A stretch of DNA of 64,000 bases from Blattamonas nauphoetae (Eukaryota; Preaxostyla; Oxymonadida), in NCBI GenBank assembly GCA_033064195.1, contig JARBJD010000036.1, forward strand, positions 1-64,000. Reading direction: 5' to 3'. This document shows positions 34,201-41,182 of this stretch, in pieces. The notes below the pieces were generated by a model, which did not search any database, was not told the DNA's origin, and was given only the letters and a program-made list of their open reading frames with translations. The position numbers and the translations under genes were made by a program. The stretch's first letter is position 1. Each line of letters begins with the position of its first letter.

Positions 34201-36374
34201 AGAGAGAGTTCTGATTGGAGACATCGCAAGTCGAGGCTGAAGTTGGGAATGATTTGTTGTTGGTATGAATTGAGAGTGGGGTGTTTCTTCGTCTTGACCA
34301 CCTGAAGGACGCTTGGAGAGATAAGGCTGAGTCGTCCTTCGTGTTTGGGGACAGTTGAGTTGAGACGTTTGAGGAAGGTGTCGAAGAAGGGCTCCAATTT
34401 CTCGCCGAAGAATGTTGGGGATGTGATGGTTGCGATTTTGGAAGAAAGAAGATCGTTTTTCCATTGGAAGGCATTCATCACAACCTCAGCCTTCGTGAGA
34501 TGAGACAGAAGAAGAGAATGGAGCTGTCGGATCCGAAGGACGATTCCAGAAGAGAACGGCATGTTGAGAAGGGAACCGATGTTCATCGTTTGGCTGTCCA
34601 GAGGGCGGTAGGGGTTGATGTTGTTGAGCTGGAAGGAGATGAGAACTTGGGTCTCGTGCTCCATTCCCCGTGAGAAGCTTGGCTTATATCCATTGAATGC
34701 TGATCTGATTCGCTCTCTCTCGAAGAGATGGCAGAAGCGACAAAATACGATGAAAACAGAAGATTCCTCTTTTGGCGGAGATTTGTGGAGAAGAGGGTTG
34801 AAATGAACGGGGTGGGTGAAGATATGATGGTTGATGAGAGTGCAGCATGAATCCTCGAATGCAGCGATGACCTTGTCGATCTCTTTCATGATTCCTTCCC
34901 ATCTCGCCTCATGCTCTTCAGAGAGGTCGAAGCAGGTCTGCTCCATCACGGCGATTGGCTGCGAGATCCTGTTGAGCAAAATGTCGACTGGATGGACCAT
35001 CTCGTTTGTGACAGGTGGCGGCGGATATGCGAGATATATTTGGCGCTCAGGAAATGTCTTTTCCACCACATCAAGAAGAGTGAAGACATTTTTCATTTTT
35101 TGTTGAATTTGCTCAAACCTGCTTGTGAAGTGGATCCGACCTGGAAGAGATTCAAGAGGGTTGGGGATGCTGTCAGAAAACAGTCCAATCAGCGACTGTT
35201 GGGACGGGAGAGGAGGAAGCTGGACGGTTGGGATGAACTTGTGCTGCTCCAGCATTTCGTTGTAGAATGATTTGTAGATGCTTGTGAGCCCGATGTTCCA
35301 GTCCTTGACGAGTTCGTTCACTTCCTCGAAGTTGTGCTCAATTTCACTTCGAGTGCCGTGGAGGGAATGCTGGACAGAGAAGATGCGGGAGAGGGCGTTG
35401 TGGATCTCGATGGCGAGGGAGCTCATCAAGAAGTAGATGCGCTCTGTCGCAAAGAACGAATGAGATCTATTTTTGATCAAGCGAATGGTTGTTGACACAC
35501 TATTGCACAAAGATTCGAGGGAGTCTGCTTCTTGAATATCTGAAATCATGAGTGAATGCATGAATGGTCCAAATTGTGCTTTCTCTTGCATAAGGTGCCT
35601 GACACGCTCAGACGAAGGGAATGATGTGGTAAATTTCATCTGTTGAGACAGTGAATCATGAACTTCAATTGCAAATTTGACCCATTGATTCGATAAATTC
35701 CTTTCCAGCTGAGAGCAGCGTTCAGAGAGCATTTTCCATTGATTGATCTCAGTTAGTAGTGGAACCGTTGGAACAAACGATAAAAATGATGATGTGTCGG
35801 GAAAGCACCAACTACTGCTGTCATATCGAGCTAGCGATTCATATTGCTTTTTCCATCCCAGGATGACGTCCTGAAGTTGTAAAAGTTGTCCTGTCGATTG
35901 AAAAGCGTGGCACGCAGATGAGATATCTCCATTATTCTGGTCAATAAAGTTTTGTATCAGAGGATGATGGACAATTTCGATTGATGGAGAATGTCCAAGA
36001 AGATTCAAAATATCAATTGTGTGGGAAAGTGAGTCGAGAGTGGATTTTAAAGTCTGAAGCTCTTGCTGTACTTTCAACTGTTGAGCAGCTGAGTGATACT
36101 CTGTTTGAGTGAGGCCGGGAGAATTTTGAAGCCTCGACGCCTCACTACGAAGTGTTTCTGCAATCATTTGAATGGAGTCAATCATGCTTAAATGAGACAT
36201 ATTTGCGGATCGAGAAATTTCATAGGGATTTGAGGGATTTTGGTCTTTGTGCATCAGATCGGCGGAACATATTTTTTCTTTATCGTGTCTTCTTGGGAAT
36301 TTGTGTCGGACCACCGTTTCGTCCACCAAGGATCTACTATTTGATAAGTTACCCAGTGTACACATCCCTCTCAA
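22230..36374 (-). CDS. DYNC1H1: Cytoplasmic dynein 1 heavy chain
   Basis: One uninterrupted frame encodes up to 4,714 residues; starting at MSHLSMIDS (ATG at 36200) gives 4,656, close to the human length. Four P-loops appear: GPAGTGKTETVK (residue ~2030), GTTGTGKTCSIQ (~2336), GPPGSGKTMT (~2736) and GASGAGKTILT (~3100). The contexts, such as CGAWGCFDEFNRLE and ITMNPGYAGRTELP, are those of cytoplasmic dynein 1 and not of axonemal or IFT dyneins. The coiled-coil stalk and microtubule-binding tip occupy ~3300-3630. A disordered acidic insert of ~95 residues (after SNRLLSRPS) interrupts the AAA5/AAA6 part. The protein ends about 45 residues after LGLPPDVE, so the usual ~350-residue C-terminal domain is absent. 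This motor walks to microtubule minus ends. No intron is evident. Confidence 0.96.
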   Translation of the reverse strand: MRGMCTLGNLSNSRSLVDETVVRHKFPRRHDKEKICSADLMHKDQNPSNPYEISRSANMSHLSMIDSIQMIAETLRSEASRLQNSPGLTQTEYHSAAQQLKVQQELQTLKSTLDSLSHTIDILNLLGHSPSIEIVHHPLIQNFIDQNNGDISSACHAFQSTGQLLQLQDVILGWKKQYESLARYDSSSWCFPDTSSFLSFVPTVPLLTEINQWKMLSERCSQLERNLSNQWVKFAIEVHDSLSQQMKFTTSFPSSERVRHLMQEKAQFGPFMHSLMISDIQEADSLESLCNSVSTTIRLIKNRSHSFFATERIYFLMSSLAIEIHNALSRIFSVQHSLHGTRSEIEHNFEEVNELVKDWNIGLTSIYKSFYNEMLEQHKFIPTVQLPPLPSQQSLIGLFSDSIPNPLESLPGRIHFTSRFEQIQQKMKNVFTLLDVVEKTFPERQIYLAYPPPPVTNEMVHPVDILLNRISQPIAVMEQTCFDLSEEHEARWEGIMKEIDKVIAAFEDSCCTLINHHIFTHPVHFNPLLHKSPPKEESSVFIVFCRFCHLFERERIRSAFNGYKPSFSRGMEHETQVLISFQLNNINPYRPLDSQTMNIGSLLNMPFSSGIVLRIRQLHSLLLSHLTKAEVVMNAFQWKNDLLSSKIATITSPTFFGEKLEPFFDTFLKRLNSTVPKHEGRLSLISPSVLQVVKTKKHPTLNSYQQQIIPNFSLDLRCLQSELSLFFHLGAQVEDYAEQMQLMKASSVIITRLECCLQIYDASYEILERGFSQSDSAQQSGNFLRTPSQATTTIDLRRSGQPAAQTSSLRHSPKSIKCNNVILVSNKLEQLRSLIKSGIENQTWKSKKTTNPLPTYVEDLEAAVSQLQSLTHSVTLFHSSIVELVESFEDIELSPPLQTPSPNSPSFFNLSSFENVLQHILKEMKDLVNFGIEPALIERWFQPFEARITQILSTRLEEAMRIWLISFCRNLTGFSQTLPPFESDHRRTAFHLAIPPVGIELDLVNNEVTSSLTPLAIRALFCQQIDSINSSFMCLTRPSPYKVPSTQHPHVFLSLQNHLPINVVKEAVRAIIFVSDFVEQTVQQWKTTSQQVVLLSPPTDTHDVLPSILNFNTQSLEDWVNYFDSGCAELKSFDFENNKVSIGVVTISCKKVQDITWIGLNKILRSIDSRLLLELSPVLSSLYTQMLERKDDAVKLSATIKSLKQSSSDPLTEANTALTCLRHLNSLSSKIDTVDQLLVQLESIQTKRHQAKADGYSLSTDGADLVFNDNNLDVSISIQQFRKHLTEIKHQMEMGDSWKRSNLPRLQQLSEQKLNHFQSRVHEIQRQWEQSSILKDELNIASALRTITTQQEQLASLLADGNDIQSVLAGSESLPLDYLTHIQQDMNAMKEKWTYLNEQFAILSDIRTVPLANTSSKQVRDQLEKILSNVTDSPLDIRSLSVTKKLVAMIQEHMTNALFIDEMQGEQMKKRHWDELASILDTDNLRVTSDGLHPTVGELFDACLLTPPTAYLIHQLETSQETEDEYSLASHVGTNSQKKNIVLTKEVLSKAQGEYALECFINQLSDRWKYAQFETKDYNQKCILITGWTNLLTQLNDDIVQLEGMKWSPYHSAFAAEEEEWIGKLSRLLSLLNSWKSVQSKWIELDAVFGSISDELFGKLFSQKNAFKTADQEFVRLSQQNLRRTTSVLTFLSSTPKAEHTLERLLKEFEAVQKTLSQFLEDQRSSFARLYYVGDGDLLEMIGSPTDPTKAQRHLPKLFAGLHLLTCEFDQNAQNPVLKQVMTSFESKQGEHVQLPFTISARGAVTIHSWLKQLEAGMRLALVTSLVPSLQSLQALGETFRKNGSSRKQNGPDEQFINQVMQFFSDYPEQMNIIALGVFWTHMVELGLNTNKLNSNKENEALTQLKTDFMYFLSTITLILRTMTELPPLLRIKLQHFLAELVYYRDETDQLIAEGVKTVNDYRYVSTLRTYFDPTMVQTDPLSAINISILDANLPHSLEYEGCCDRLVHTHLTSVCYTVITQALQNRMGGSPFGPAGTGKTETVKALGVELGRHVLVFNCDEQFDFKSFGRILVGLCECGAWGCFDEFNRLEARILSAVSQQIQTIQNGLRERHEQIRIIDRPVHLHPNIGVFITMNPGYAGRTELPANLKALFRSVAMVVPDKKRIASVMLYSQGFDHGDELSNKIVPLFDSLATQLSKQPHYDFGLRALKSALISSGSVMSMQRNSAQNQDMHSITMEQALLVKCLNETVTPKLSEKDTAIFTRLINTEFSSAQKDSELITIDDEVELNFDDVARQVCHSRFLDGTDHFIEKLHQIYHIQSIHHGFMLVGTTGTGKTCSIQVFAETISEITGTPIRIHVIDAKAMKKEQLYGSMDWTSREWKDGIFTHTLRTIIAEHTETPTWIVFDGDLDPDWVENLNSVLDDNKLLTLPNGERLPLPPSVRIVFEVQNLRQATMATVSRCGIVWFSDGHIPTQSLVHQYFGRLEHVSLYRSSSLVNETYPSSRRDQETEPTTNIQQAVNAYNDVLGLLNSGLQSIDNEICLQKLCVAVCRQYFIGPQSLLEKVLDFVRSKKAECVMSFTPQRVVKMIFHLLMDGIRQLIEFNNDNQMTGLSSETVVTFITNHLAYSVLWGAGGQMPFEMRVILSAHIIAEMNITLPINPNSTLSHSSLIDFYPTLPTGTFQPWASQVVTVDCPLEMVGAPDYVIPTVDTLRHEAVILSLVRQNVPVLLCGPPGSGKTMTLLHVLQRLPNADVVQLSFSSTTSEEMILQTLFRNCSITHASEYDILQPASSTGNAGHSFERSGDARKLIIFCDEINLPLPDKYGTQRVISLLRQIIEHNGFFHPQTQRWVKLHNVLFVAACNPPTDAGRIPLSKKFLSHLPLILVDFPSKSSLIQIYGTLIRTLFAPFPHLASSSDAVTQIVVGIYSQIKQMFTSKIQSHYIYSPRDLTRFIRSLKEFIYPLHSDLEERHGQLITISDHIIPFTAHQMYRLYQDRLVSEDEKRRVEELVMDQIRGGFPYIEDSSIMDSILFSQLESAQAKQITIDSIRKYLVDRLHRFAEEELDVSLVPFDDVINHILRIDSVLKQRMGHLLLVGASGAGKTILTRFVAWNNGMSLHTIHLSNRYTIESFEEDVRRAMIAAGVKGEHVCFLLSEATSLSTAYLERINSFLSCGDIPGLFSGETMIRLIASLRDEAKLNPESSGITASSGDDDVYAWFITRVQMNMHVVLTINPASAEYGSRTATSPALFNRCVIDWFGDWSNASLHTVAYELVKKLEIGPQQLPDDDREMFVDAHEFDMNSEIASAMTEFHHKVEQQNVFLREKKLLENFATPRHFIDFIAQFTTHYTRNKEQIEERQRHLKTGLEQINKAQEKIRILEITLQEKEQTLKENEMLKESQARKLVDERTLIVSKQSEATKLKDELRTQMAIVSKQREEVDLQLKDANELVEKAKKAVNSLTDQQIAFIKSMRAPNDIIKQTIQCLFYLLDGKLLEWPQIIGKMASSAMKSAIINFQNTTLSMNRIQMVQTNFKDILEMDSAKVEYSSQVCACLLVWIKSQMQFAEVNQTVAPMREKLLQLEEKETQTRQRQEHVEQELVELNQKEKQTQSQLESIAIQTETVRTERNSVSEKVTRCKSLVESLSDEKERWSAETTSLVEGANQMVGNCLLAAGFLAYSGFFDDERRRHIENVWREVLNNSYIDFDDFFSPSERLLTGDERAQAISYGLSDDRLSLENAALIQHFRRYPLLVDPSGELTAFVKAQYQHRGLAVTSLFKPDFQKDLESALRFGKPLLISDAERIDPLLNPILNKTFKRIGGRVVVSLGGNEVDVSPSFFLLLSTAIPANSLHLSPDVTSRVVVINSTVTPTSLAARCLARILAMERPEIGVRRAEIAKARGRDTLHLRRLEDELLLNLADPSADLVGDSAVLDKLQRLKSDVTKVNAKLAEQEEAMSELKDAQAMYTPLSQTAAQIYFLTKKLSEMNPLYYFSIRHFFDFLDTALSEEGPSLHTPTPGLLPQPSLEQDPTALVVRMTSITRRFFSLVNQRIGQSLLQSDRITFSASLAHISIQTQLLCMAQPSLVNYFRDADLLTLSKEDLEEISQCWNCMSIDFKVASPNRLLSRPSRQSWSMTPSRRTSMKIQSESLDNTSHSINGQDDDLDNETEGTQMYDADDLLEEDDPDQPEDCLSARQTRAVTKFASVHPLPIESLVVLLKRYSEDRKARRSSSLSQKEQQGCKQWFAWLNLPNLESVVPPTYSVQISQNFIIQQMYRTLLIRLLRPDRFAFSLRSLVSVFFHHDPHFVDSPNTIDLMEVTSTIMDPSVPLLLLSPSGFNSTEQVEFAASEHGISLKSIPMGSSECSTLAQLALSTIGPNPPNAPFKEQWILLSNIHLVTDWVETSLPNLLKNIRQPKTHSVRVFLTADLNSPLPPTILLNSRRVMMEPAPGLRASLSTSLNQTAQTLSPSLPVQRCRLHFFVDWLHAILVERGRYYPVGWKKQYEFTNGDLQTAHTIVDMWMDVVGSVENNTAQLMFNINGQKKTGMTKSILKLSFKQNIKTADIPFEAIKFGLDRIAYGGKVDMGDDHSTFLGILDFLFNPQLFDNTLSAPTPFTLNINHLASSSNGEPTIKPFPIKTNLTLPSLLPEQSYSSLLKWVDTIPHQISPIYLGLPPDVESERSRRNAEAIADNLRVLLEALEDEALSQSHELATSPI

Positions 36375-36419
36375 CAGTATAGTTCAGTAATCGCGAGGGA
36401 TCAATTATACGAGAAAAGT
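36375..36419. promoter_or_regulatory. Divergent promoter region, dynein / PB1 protein
   Basis: At most 45 bp separate the first possible dynein ATG from the ATG of the divergent PB1 gene. If dynein starts at 36200, the shared region is about 220 bp. It is AT-rich (TATAGTTCAGTAATCG, ATTATACGAG), but no defined element can be called. Confidence 0.35.
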
Positions 36420-37376
36420 ATGGGCACTCAATTTTTTCACATGGAGACTTCTACCACATTTCAACCACAGATTATTAAAATCACCTTGACCCCAACGGGC
36501 GATACCCGTAGAATTCAATTGATCGAACCGCCTTCATACGAAGAACTATTGACCAGAATCCATTCTCTCTTCGGGATTAACACATCGGAGAGACTTCAGC
36601 TAACATATGTCGACGATGAAGGAGACACTATCACTATAGCTAATGGTGATGATGTTCAAATGTCATTAATTGCTCAGGCCCCGGGAAAAAGTCTCCGGAT
36701 TAATGTTTCTCCGAAACCATCCAGGAAGGAATACAGATCTCAAACCCGGTCCCAACGTCAAACACCCCAAAGTGAACCTCGATGGAGACGTCCCCATGGA
36801 CATTTCCACCATCAACATCCCCATTGCTGCCGAAATCATCGTCAGGATCCTTGGGGGATGATGTTTGGAAATTTATGGGATCCTAACGCTATGAGAGAAC
36901 AGCTTGGCAGATTGTTTGAGGGTATTCAATACTTTTGTGGAAACAATGGTTGTGGATGGTTTACAGACGACTCATCCGAATCAAGCGAGAGCGAATCACC
37001 TGGATGCGCGTCTTGCCACTCACAGCATCGACCCTCACAGCCACGGTCTGAACAATCTCATCAACAGCAGTATTCACCACCAAAGACAGACGAACCCAAA
37101 GAAGAAAAACCAAAGGAAGAGCCTCGAGTCGTTCCTCCTCAACCAGAACAGGAAGCACGTGCTCCACCTCAAAATCCATTTAACTTTGGTCAAAACATGG
37201 ATTGGTCCGGGATGATGCAACAGTTTGCACCTCTTGTCCAACAATTCGGACCAATGCTCCAGAACTTCGTTCAGGGGATGAATTCCACAGGACAACATCC
37301 TAATCCATCACAGTTTCCACAATCACCGCATCAGAGTGCACCCAAAAAGGACGACGAGGAAGATGATATTTACTAA
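36420..37376 (+). CDS. PB1-domain protein with His/Cys and Q/P-rich tail
   Basis: The 318-residue product has a PB1 domain at about residues 17-98: IIKITLTPTGDTRRIQL followed by the acidic OPCA-type motif in LTYVDDEGDTITIANGDDV. This is the type II-like surface that binds a partner PB1 domain through its basic cluster. A histidine-rich stretch follows (HGHFHHQHPHCC), then a cysteine pair region (PGCASCHSQH), a P/E/Q linker and a methionine/phenylalanine-rich segment with FGQNMDWSGMMQQ, ending DDEEDDIY. There is no ZZ or UBA domain in the order seen in p62/NBR1, so the autophagy-receptor label is only a possibility. The gene is intronless. Confidence 0.8.
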   Translation: MGTQFFHMETSTTFQPQIIKITLTPTGDTRRIQLIEPPSYEELLTRIHSLFGINTSERLQLTYVDDEGDTITIANGDDVQMSLIAQAPGKSLRINVSPKPSRKEYRSQTRSQRQTPQSEPRWRRPHGHFHHQHPHCCRNHRQDPWGMMFGNLWDPNAMREQLGRLFEGIQYFCGNNGCGWFTDDSSESSESESPGCASCHSQHRPSQPRSEQSHQQQYSPPKTDEPKEEKPKEEPRVVPPQPEQEARAPPQNPFNFGQNMDWSGMMQQFAPLVQQFGPMLQNFVQGMNSTGQHPNPSQFPQSPHQSAPKKDDEEDDIY

Positions 37377-37723
37377 GGCATCTCATCACAATCATTCGAC
37401 TTCAGTTATTCATCGATATTGTGTGTTGAAATCGAAACATAACATAAATCGTGTCATTTATTTCGTAACGAGAGTGATTTCATTCATCGGTAAGGATACA
37501 GACTCCCAACAGTGAATCGTTGTGGAAATGCCGAGTTTCAGAGTGTTGTAGGATTGATTGTTTTCTTCATTGAGCTTATTTAGTTCATAATACACCGGAT
37601 TCAATCAATGAAGTTGTTATGTACCCAATATCCGTCCTTAAACCAAATAAGAGTGATCAATGACTCACCTGTAATTGTTTTTATGTGGCTGACCTTTCGA
37701 ACGAATCATAGTTCACTGACGCT
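37377..37723. other. Intergenic region between tandem genes
   Basis: This 347-bp stretch contains the 3' end of the PB1 gene and the promoter of the ARM-repeat gene. Just after the PB1 stop lies CATCACAATCATTCGACTTC (37384-37403), which recurs almost unchanged after the next gene at 40167-40186. No frame or RNA gene is seen. Confidence 0.5.
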
Positions 37724-40038
37724 ATGACATCATCAAATAAGCTTAACTTGTCTCTTCGTGAACAAAGCCGTCAACTGGCCCTCTTCCAAGAATTGGATTC
37801 TGATGATGAAGACGATGAACTTGTTTACCTCAGGACCAACAAACGAGCAGGGTTTCTTGATGTAGGCATGACTAAAAGGAAGATCAGAGGGAAAATAGAG
37901 GCTGAGGATCTTGTTTGTTCTCCATATTCAATCACAAACTCAGCCAGTCGATATCGAGGAAACCATCTCAGCTCTGAATGGCGAAGATCCGTCGAATGTA
38001 TTTGAACTTGTCTCTGCTTTAAATAGAGCAGCAAGTTTGGTCATATTCTCCTCAATACGCTTTTTTCTGGAAAATAACAGATACAGAACCGATTCTGTCG
38101 AAACTCAATCACTACAACGTCGTTCCGACATTAACACGTTTTCTTGTTACCACTCAAGATGAAAAGCTCTTGGTTTGATAAATTTCTTCTCATCATGATC
38201 TCAGTACAAGATTCTGTTGATCATGAGCAACATCGGTCTGGATTCAGTACATATATCTTCTTTCTCAAAAAATGTTCTAGCCGCTCTGCCACCAGACCAG
38301 CTCGTTGATTTCTTTGATGATGTTCTCCTCCAAAATGTTATTCGGCTTACACAGCATAGCTCCCTCTATATTATCTGCAAAGTATCTCAGATCCCTTCGT
38401 TCACTCTTGCCACAGGCTTGGGAACTTCTCAGCAATCTCACCTATATTGTGAAGAACACAAACCCTTTCATCGACACCCTCATCAACCATGGAATTCTTG
38501 ACACATTCATCCCTTCCTTTTCCATCATCTTCTCTGCCTCCACTCCCACCATCGCGTCATTCCATGCTCCAACAACCATCCTTGATGACCCAAACATCGT
38601 CAATTTTCCAACTGTCACCCTTTCCACGCCAGAAGACTGCCATCCTCTCTCCTCCCTCCTCGCCACACTCCACAACATCGTCGAAGTGAGTCATCAACCA
38701 ATCCCACCAGAAATCTTCACATTCGTCTTCTCCTCGTTGGTCACTGGTGTCCCAAGCGACACTCTGAATGCCTGTTTCTTTATCAAAACACAACGTGAGC
38801 AGCTTCACGACCCGTCCTCGCTGTTCTACCAGTCTCCCATGCCGCCCTTCTTCCCTCCCACCATCCCAACCTTCTTCTATCTCGTCGTGGCTGTTCTCAA
38901 GCACGCCTCGGCTGGTCTTTTGGAGGCATACAAAGTTTGGACTGTCCTCCGATTGCTACGAACACAGCGACGAGTCTGTGACGCTCGAACCAAACTCGAC
39001 GACTCCAACGATCCTGTCCCATTCACCCAGCCAGAACTGCGGGATCGAAAAGCGATTGCAAAAATGATTGCTGGATACTTCATGATGACAGTCAACATCC
39101 TCACACTTGTTGGGAGAGCAGTGAAATCGGATGCTGTGGTGCCTTTCTATTTGGACGCTGGACTCCTCCCAGCTGTCGGCATTTGTCTCAACACATTCGA
39201 CACATTCCAACACGATTATGCTATCGGTGACTGGTCTTTGCTTGAGCTGGTCCAGACCAGACTGCGCGAAGGGTCACTCGGTCGGGTGTGGGAGACAGCT
39301 GTGTCGGTAATGCAGTCGTTGGATCTGACACAGCTCGCGACGGAGGAAGAGGTTCGCGCTGATCTTATGCGACTCTCCAAATTCCAGACAACGCCCGAAT
39401 TGGGCACAGAAACACTCTTCTTCCAACAGCGAGATGCGGCGACAGAAGCAGCATCCTTCCTCTTCTCCAACATCGCAGCAGGAGACACCTCCAACACATC
39501 CAGACTCCTCAACGAGACCTTTCCTGGTCCAAACAGTGCAACCGACTTCTTCAACCACATCGCAGAGAGACTGACAAATGCCGAATTGCAGACATATGTC
39601 AACGAGTTGTATATCGTGCACGGAATGCTCCTCTCTCGCGAGGACGCTATCATCGGACCAATCGAGGCCAGCTCGATCATCGAAGCACTCTTCAAGTTTG
39701 TGTGGCACCAGCCAGACCGAAACACAAACGACTTGGCCATTCGCGTCTTCTTCGAGATTCTCGTGGTCCTTCTGCAGCACACGAAACGTCCTTCGCTCAT
39801 CCTCAGCCATCTCGATCCCGATTTCTCTGTCAATGAGTTGACTCGGATGGTTCGAGGAATATCAGATCAGACCAAACGAAGAGTTGACAAATTCCTCACG
39901 CAATATGATTCAGTCGCCAATGCATTCGTGGCACAGCACGGGGAGCATATCAATCAGTCTCCGTTGAAGGAGAGGATCAAGAATGCGTTGGAGGAAGACG
40001 ATTGGGACGATGGTGAGGAACAGTCAGACGATTTATGA
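37724..40038 (+). CDS. ARM-repeat protein, divergent importin-alpha-like
   Basis: Five exons, 37724-37912, 37944-38034, 38081-38172, 38205-38381 and 38416-40038, with introns of 31, 46, 32 and 34 nt, give 723 residues. The N-terminus (LREQSRQLALFQELDSDDED, then KRAGFLDVGMTKRKIRGKI) is charged and basic. Helical repeats follow, with importin-alpha-like words: LLIMSNIGLD, AWELLSNLTYIV and EAASFLFSNIAAGDT. The tail is acidic (EEDDWDDGEEQSDDL). Importin-alpha carries nuclear-localisation cargo together with importin-beta. The repeats here are poorly conserved and the classical Trp-Asn array is mostly missing, so it may be another ARM adaptor. All four introns are needed to join the frames. Confidence 0.7.
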
Positions 40039-40437
40039 ATCTGTTGGTGATCTGTTTTATCTATTCCTCAATCCTTCCGTCCTCTTCGATCGACAAGGAA
40101 GATTCATGTGGTACTCCAGTCGCTCCCAATTCCACCAGGGTTCTTGTCAAGCTCTTCCAGAAACATCATCACAATCATTCGATTTCAGCATTTTTTCGAT
40201 GTTCTGTGATTATTGGGATGTCTTACTCGCTTTTTCAGTGGAGATTGTTGGGATCTCTATAAACAGAGCAATGAATGACTTCTCCATGTCAATAGAGTTC
40301 CCAAGGATAGCTGGTTCACATAATTTAGTTCAAAGGTTGGGTTCAAAAATCCCCCAAAGTACTTGATCAAAGTTGAACGGTATATATTGCTGTTTTCTCA
40401 AATTTCATGGTCTATTATTACTTTTTATGTATTAGAT
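40039..40437. other. Intergenic region, possible eL30 5'-UTR intron
   Basis: This 399-bp stretch lies between the ARM-repeat stop and the eL30 ATG. It holds the second copy of a CATCACAATCATTCGA word (40167-40188). Just before the eL30 start, TTTTTATGTATTAG (about 40422-40435) resembles a 3' splice site, so the eL30 mRNA may have a 5'-UTR intron. No gene is seen. Confidence 0.45.
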
Positions 40438-40997
40438 ATGTCATCTGCGGCCCAAGCCAAGAACGTATGTCTTATTTCGCTGAAAAACGCCATCTCACGA
40501 TTTTGCACTCTCGTTTTCGGATTTCCTCACGTTAGAAACGCGCACAAGAAGGTGTGAACGCCAAAATTGCCCTCATGATCAAGAGTGGCAAGTACGTCGT
40601 TGGATACAAGGAGACACTCGACACCCTTCGCAAAGGAAATGGTCTGGAAGTTACAGTCAGTTTTTGAGAATTTTGAGATGTTTATTTGGAATTATTTTCG
40701 GTGTTCCATCGTAATCTATCATCTATTTTATTATCTAATCTGTTCATACTTTAGCTAAGGTTATCCTCGTTTCAAGCAACATCCCATCACTCCGCAAGGC
40801 TGAACTGGAATACTACTCCATGCTCGCTCACGTCCCCGTTCACCACTACAATGGTGGTATGTCCAACTTTTCAAAACATGATTTTATTTCCTTCAGACAA
40901 TGTTGCTCTCGGTGCCGCCTGCGGAAAATACTTCCGTGTCGGTTCTCTCTGCTGCCTTGATGCTGGTGATTCTGATATTCTCACCATCGCCAAGTAA
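40438..40997 (+). CDS. RPL30: Ribosomal protein eL30
   Basis: Four exons, 40438-40464, 40536-40641, 40755-40856 and 40897-40997, with introns of 71, 113 and 40 nt, give 111 residues. The product contains IALMIKSGKYVVGYKETLD, AKVILVSSNIPSLRKAELEY and ALGAACGKYFRV followed by LDAGDSDIL, the conserved core of eL30, an L7Ae-fold protein of the large subunit that also contacts kink-turn RNA. The second intron begins GTCTGG instead of the GTATGT/GTTTGT-like sites of its neighbours, but only this junction restores the family sequence. In yeast eL30 autoregulates its own splicing; whether that happens here is unknown. Confidence 0.95.
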
Positions 40998-41182
40998 GAA
41001 TCTTCTTTCATTTTTGGTGCGATGGATGATTAATAGGGCAATTCACTTTGTTCTTGGAAGATGTTGCTTTTCTCGGCTGAACTCCATCGTAACTCGAATG
41101 CTTTATTCCCAGGGTTTTATTGTGTCATTTTGAAGATATTTACTCACGCATAAAGTGGAAAAGTCACTAGATAGAGAAGTGG

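Noticed and set aside
38305-38415. Separate gene starting MISLMMFSSK before the ARM-repeat region
   Set aside because: A 34-nt intron (38382-38415) joins the upstream exon to AWELLSNLTYIV, so that start is an out-of-frame accident.
39216-39833. 205-codon minus-strand frame
   Set aside because: It is antisense to the ARM-repeat gene and has no recognisable domain.
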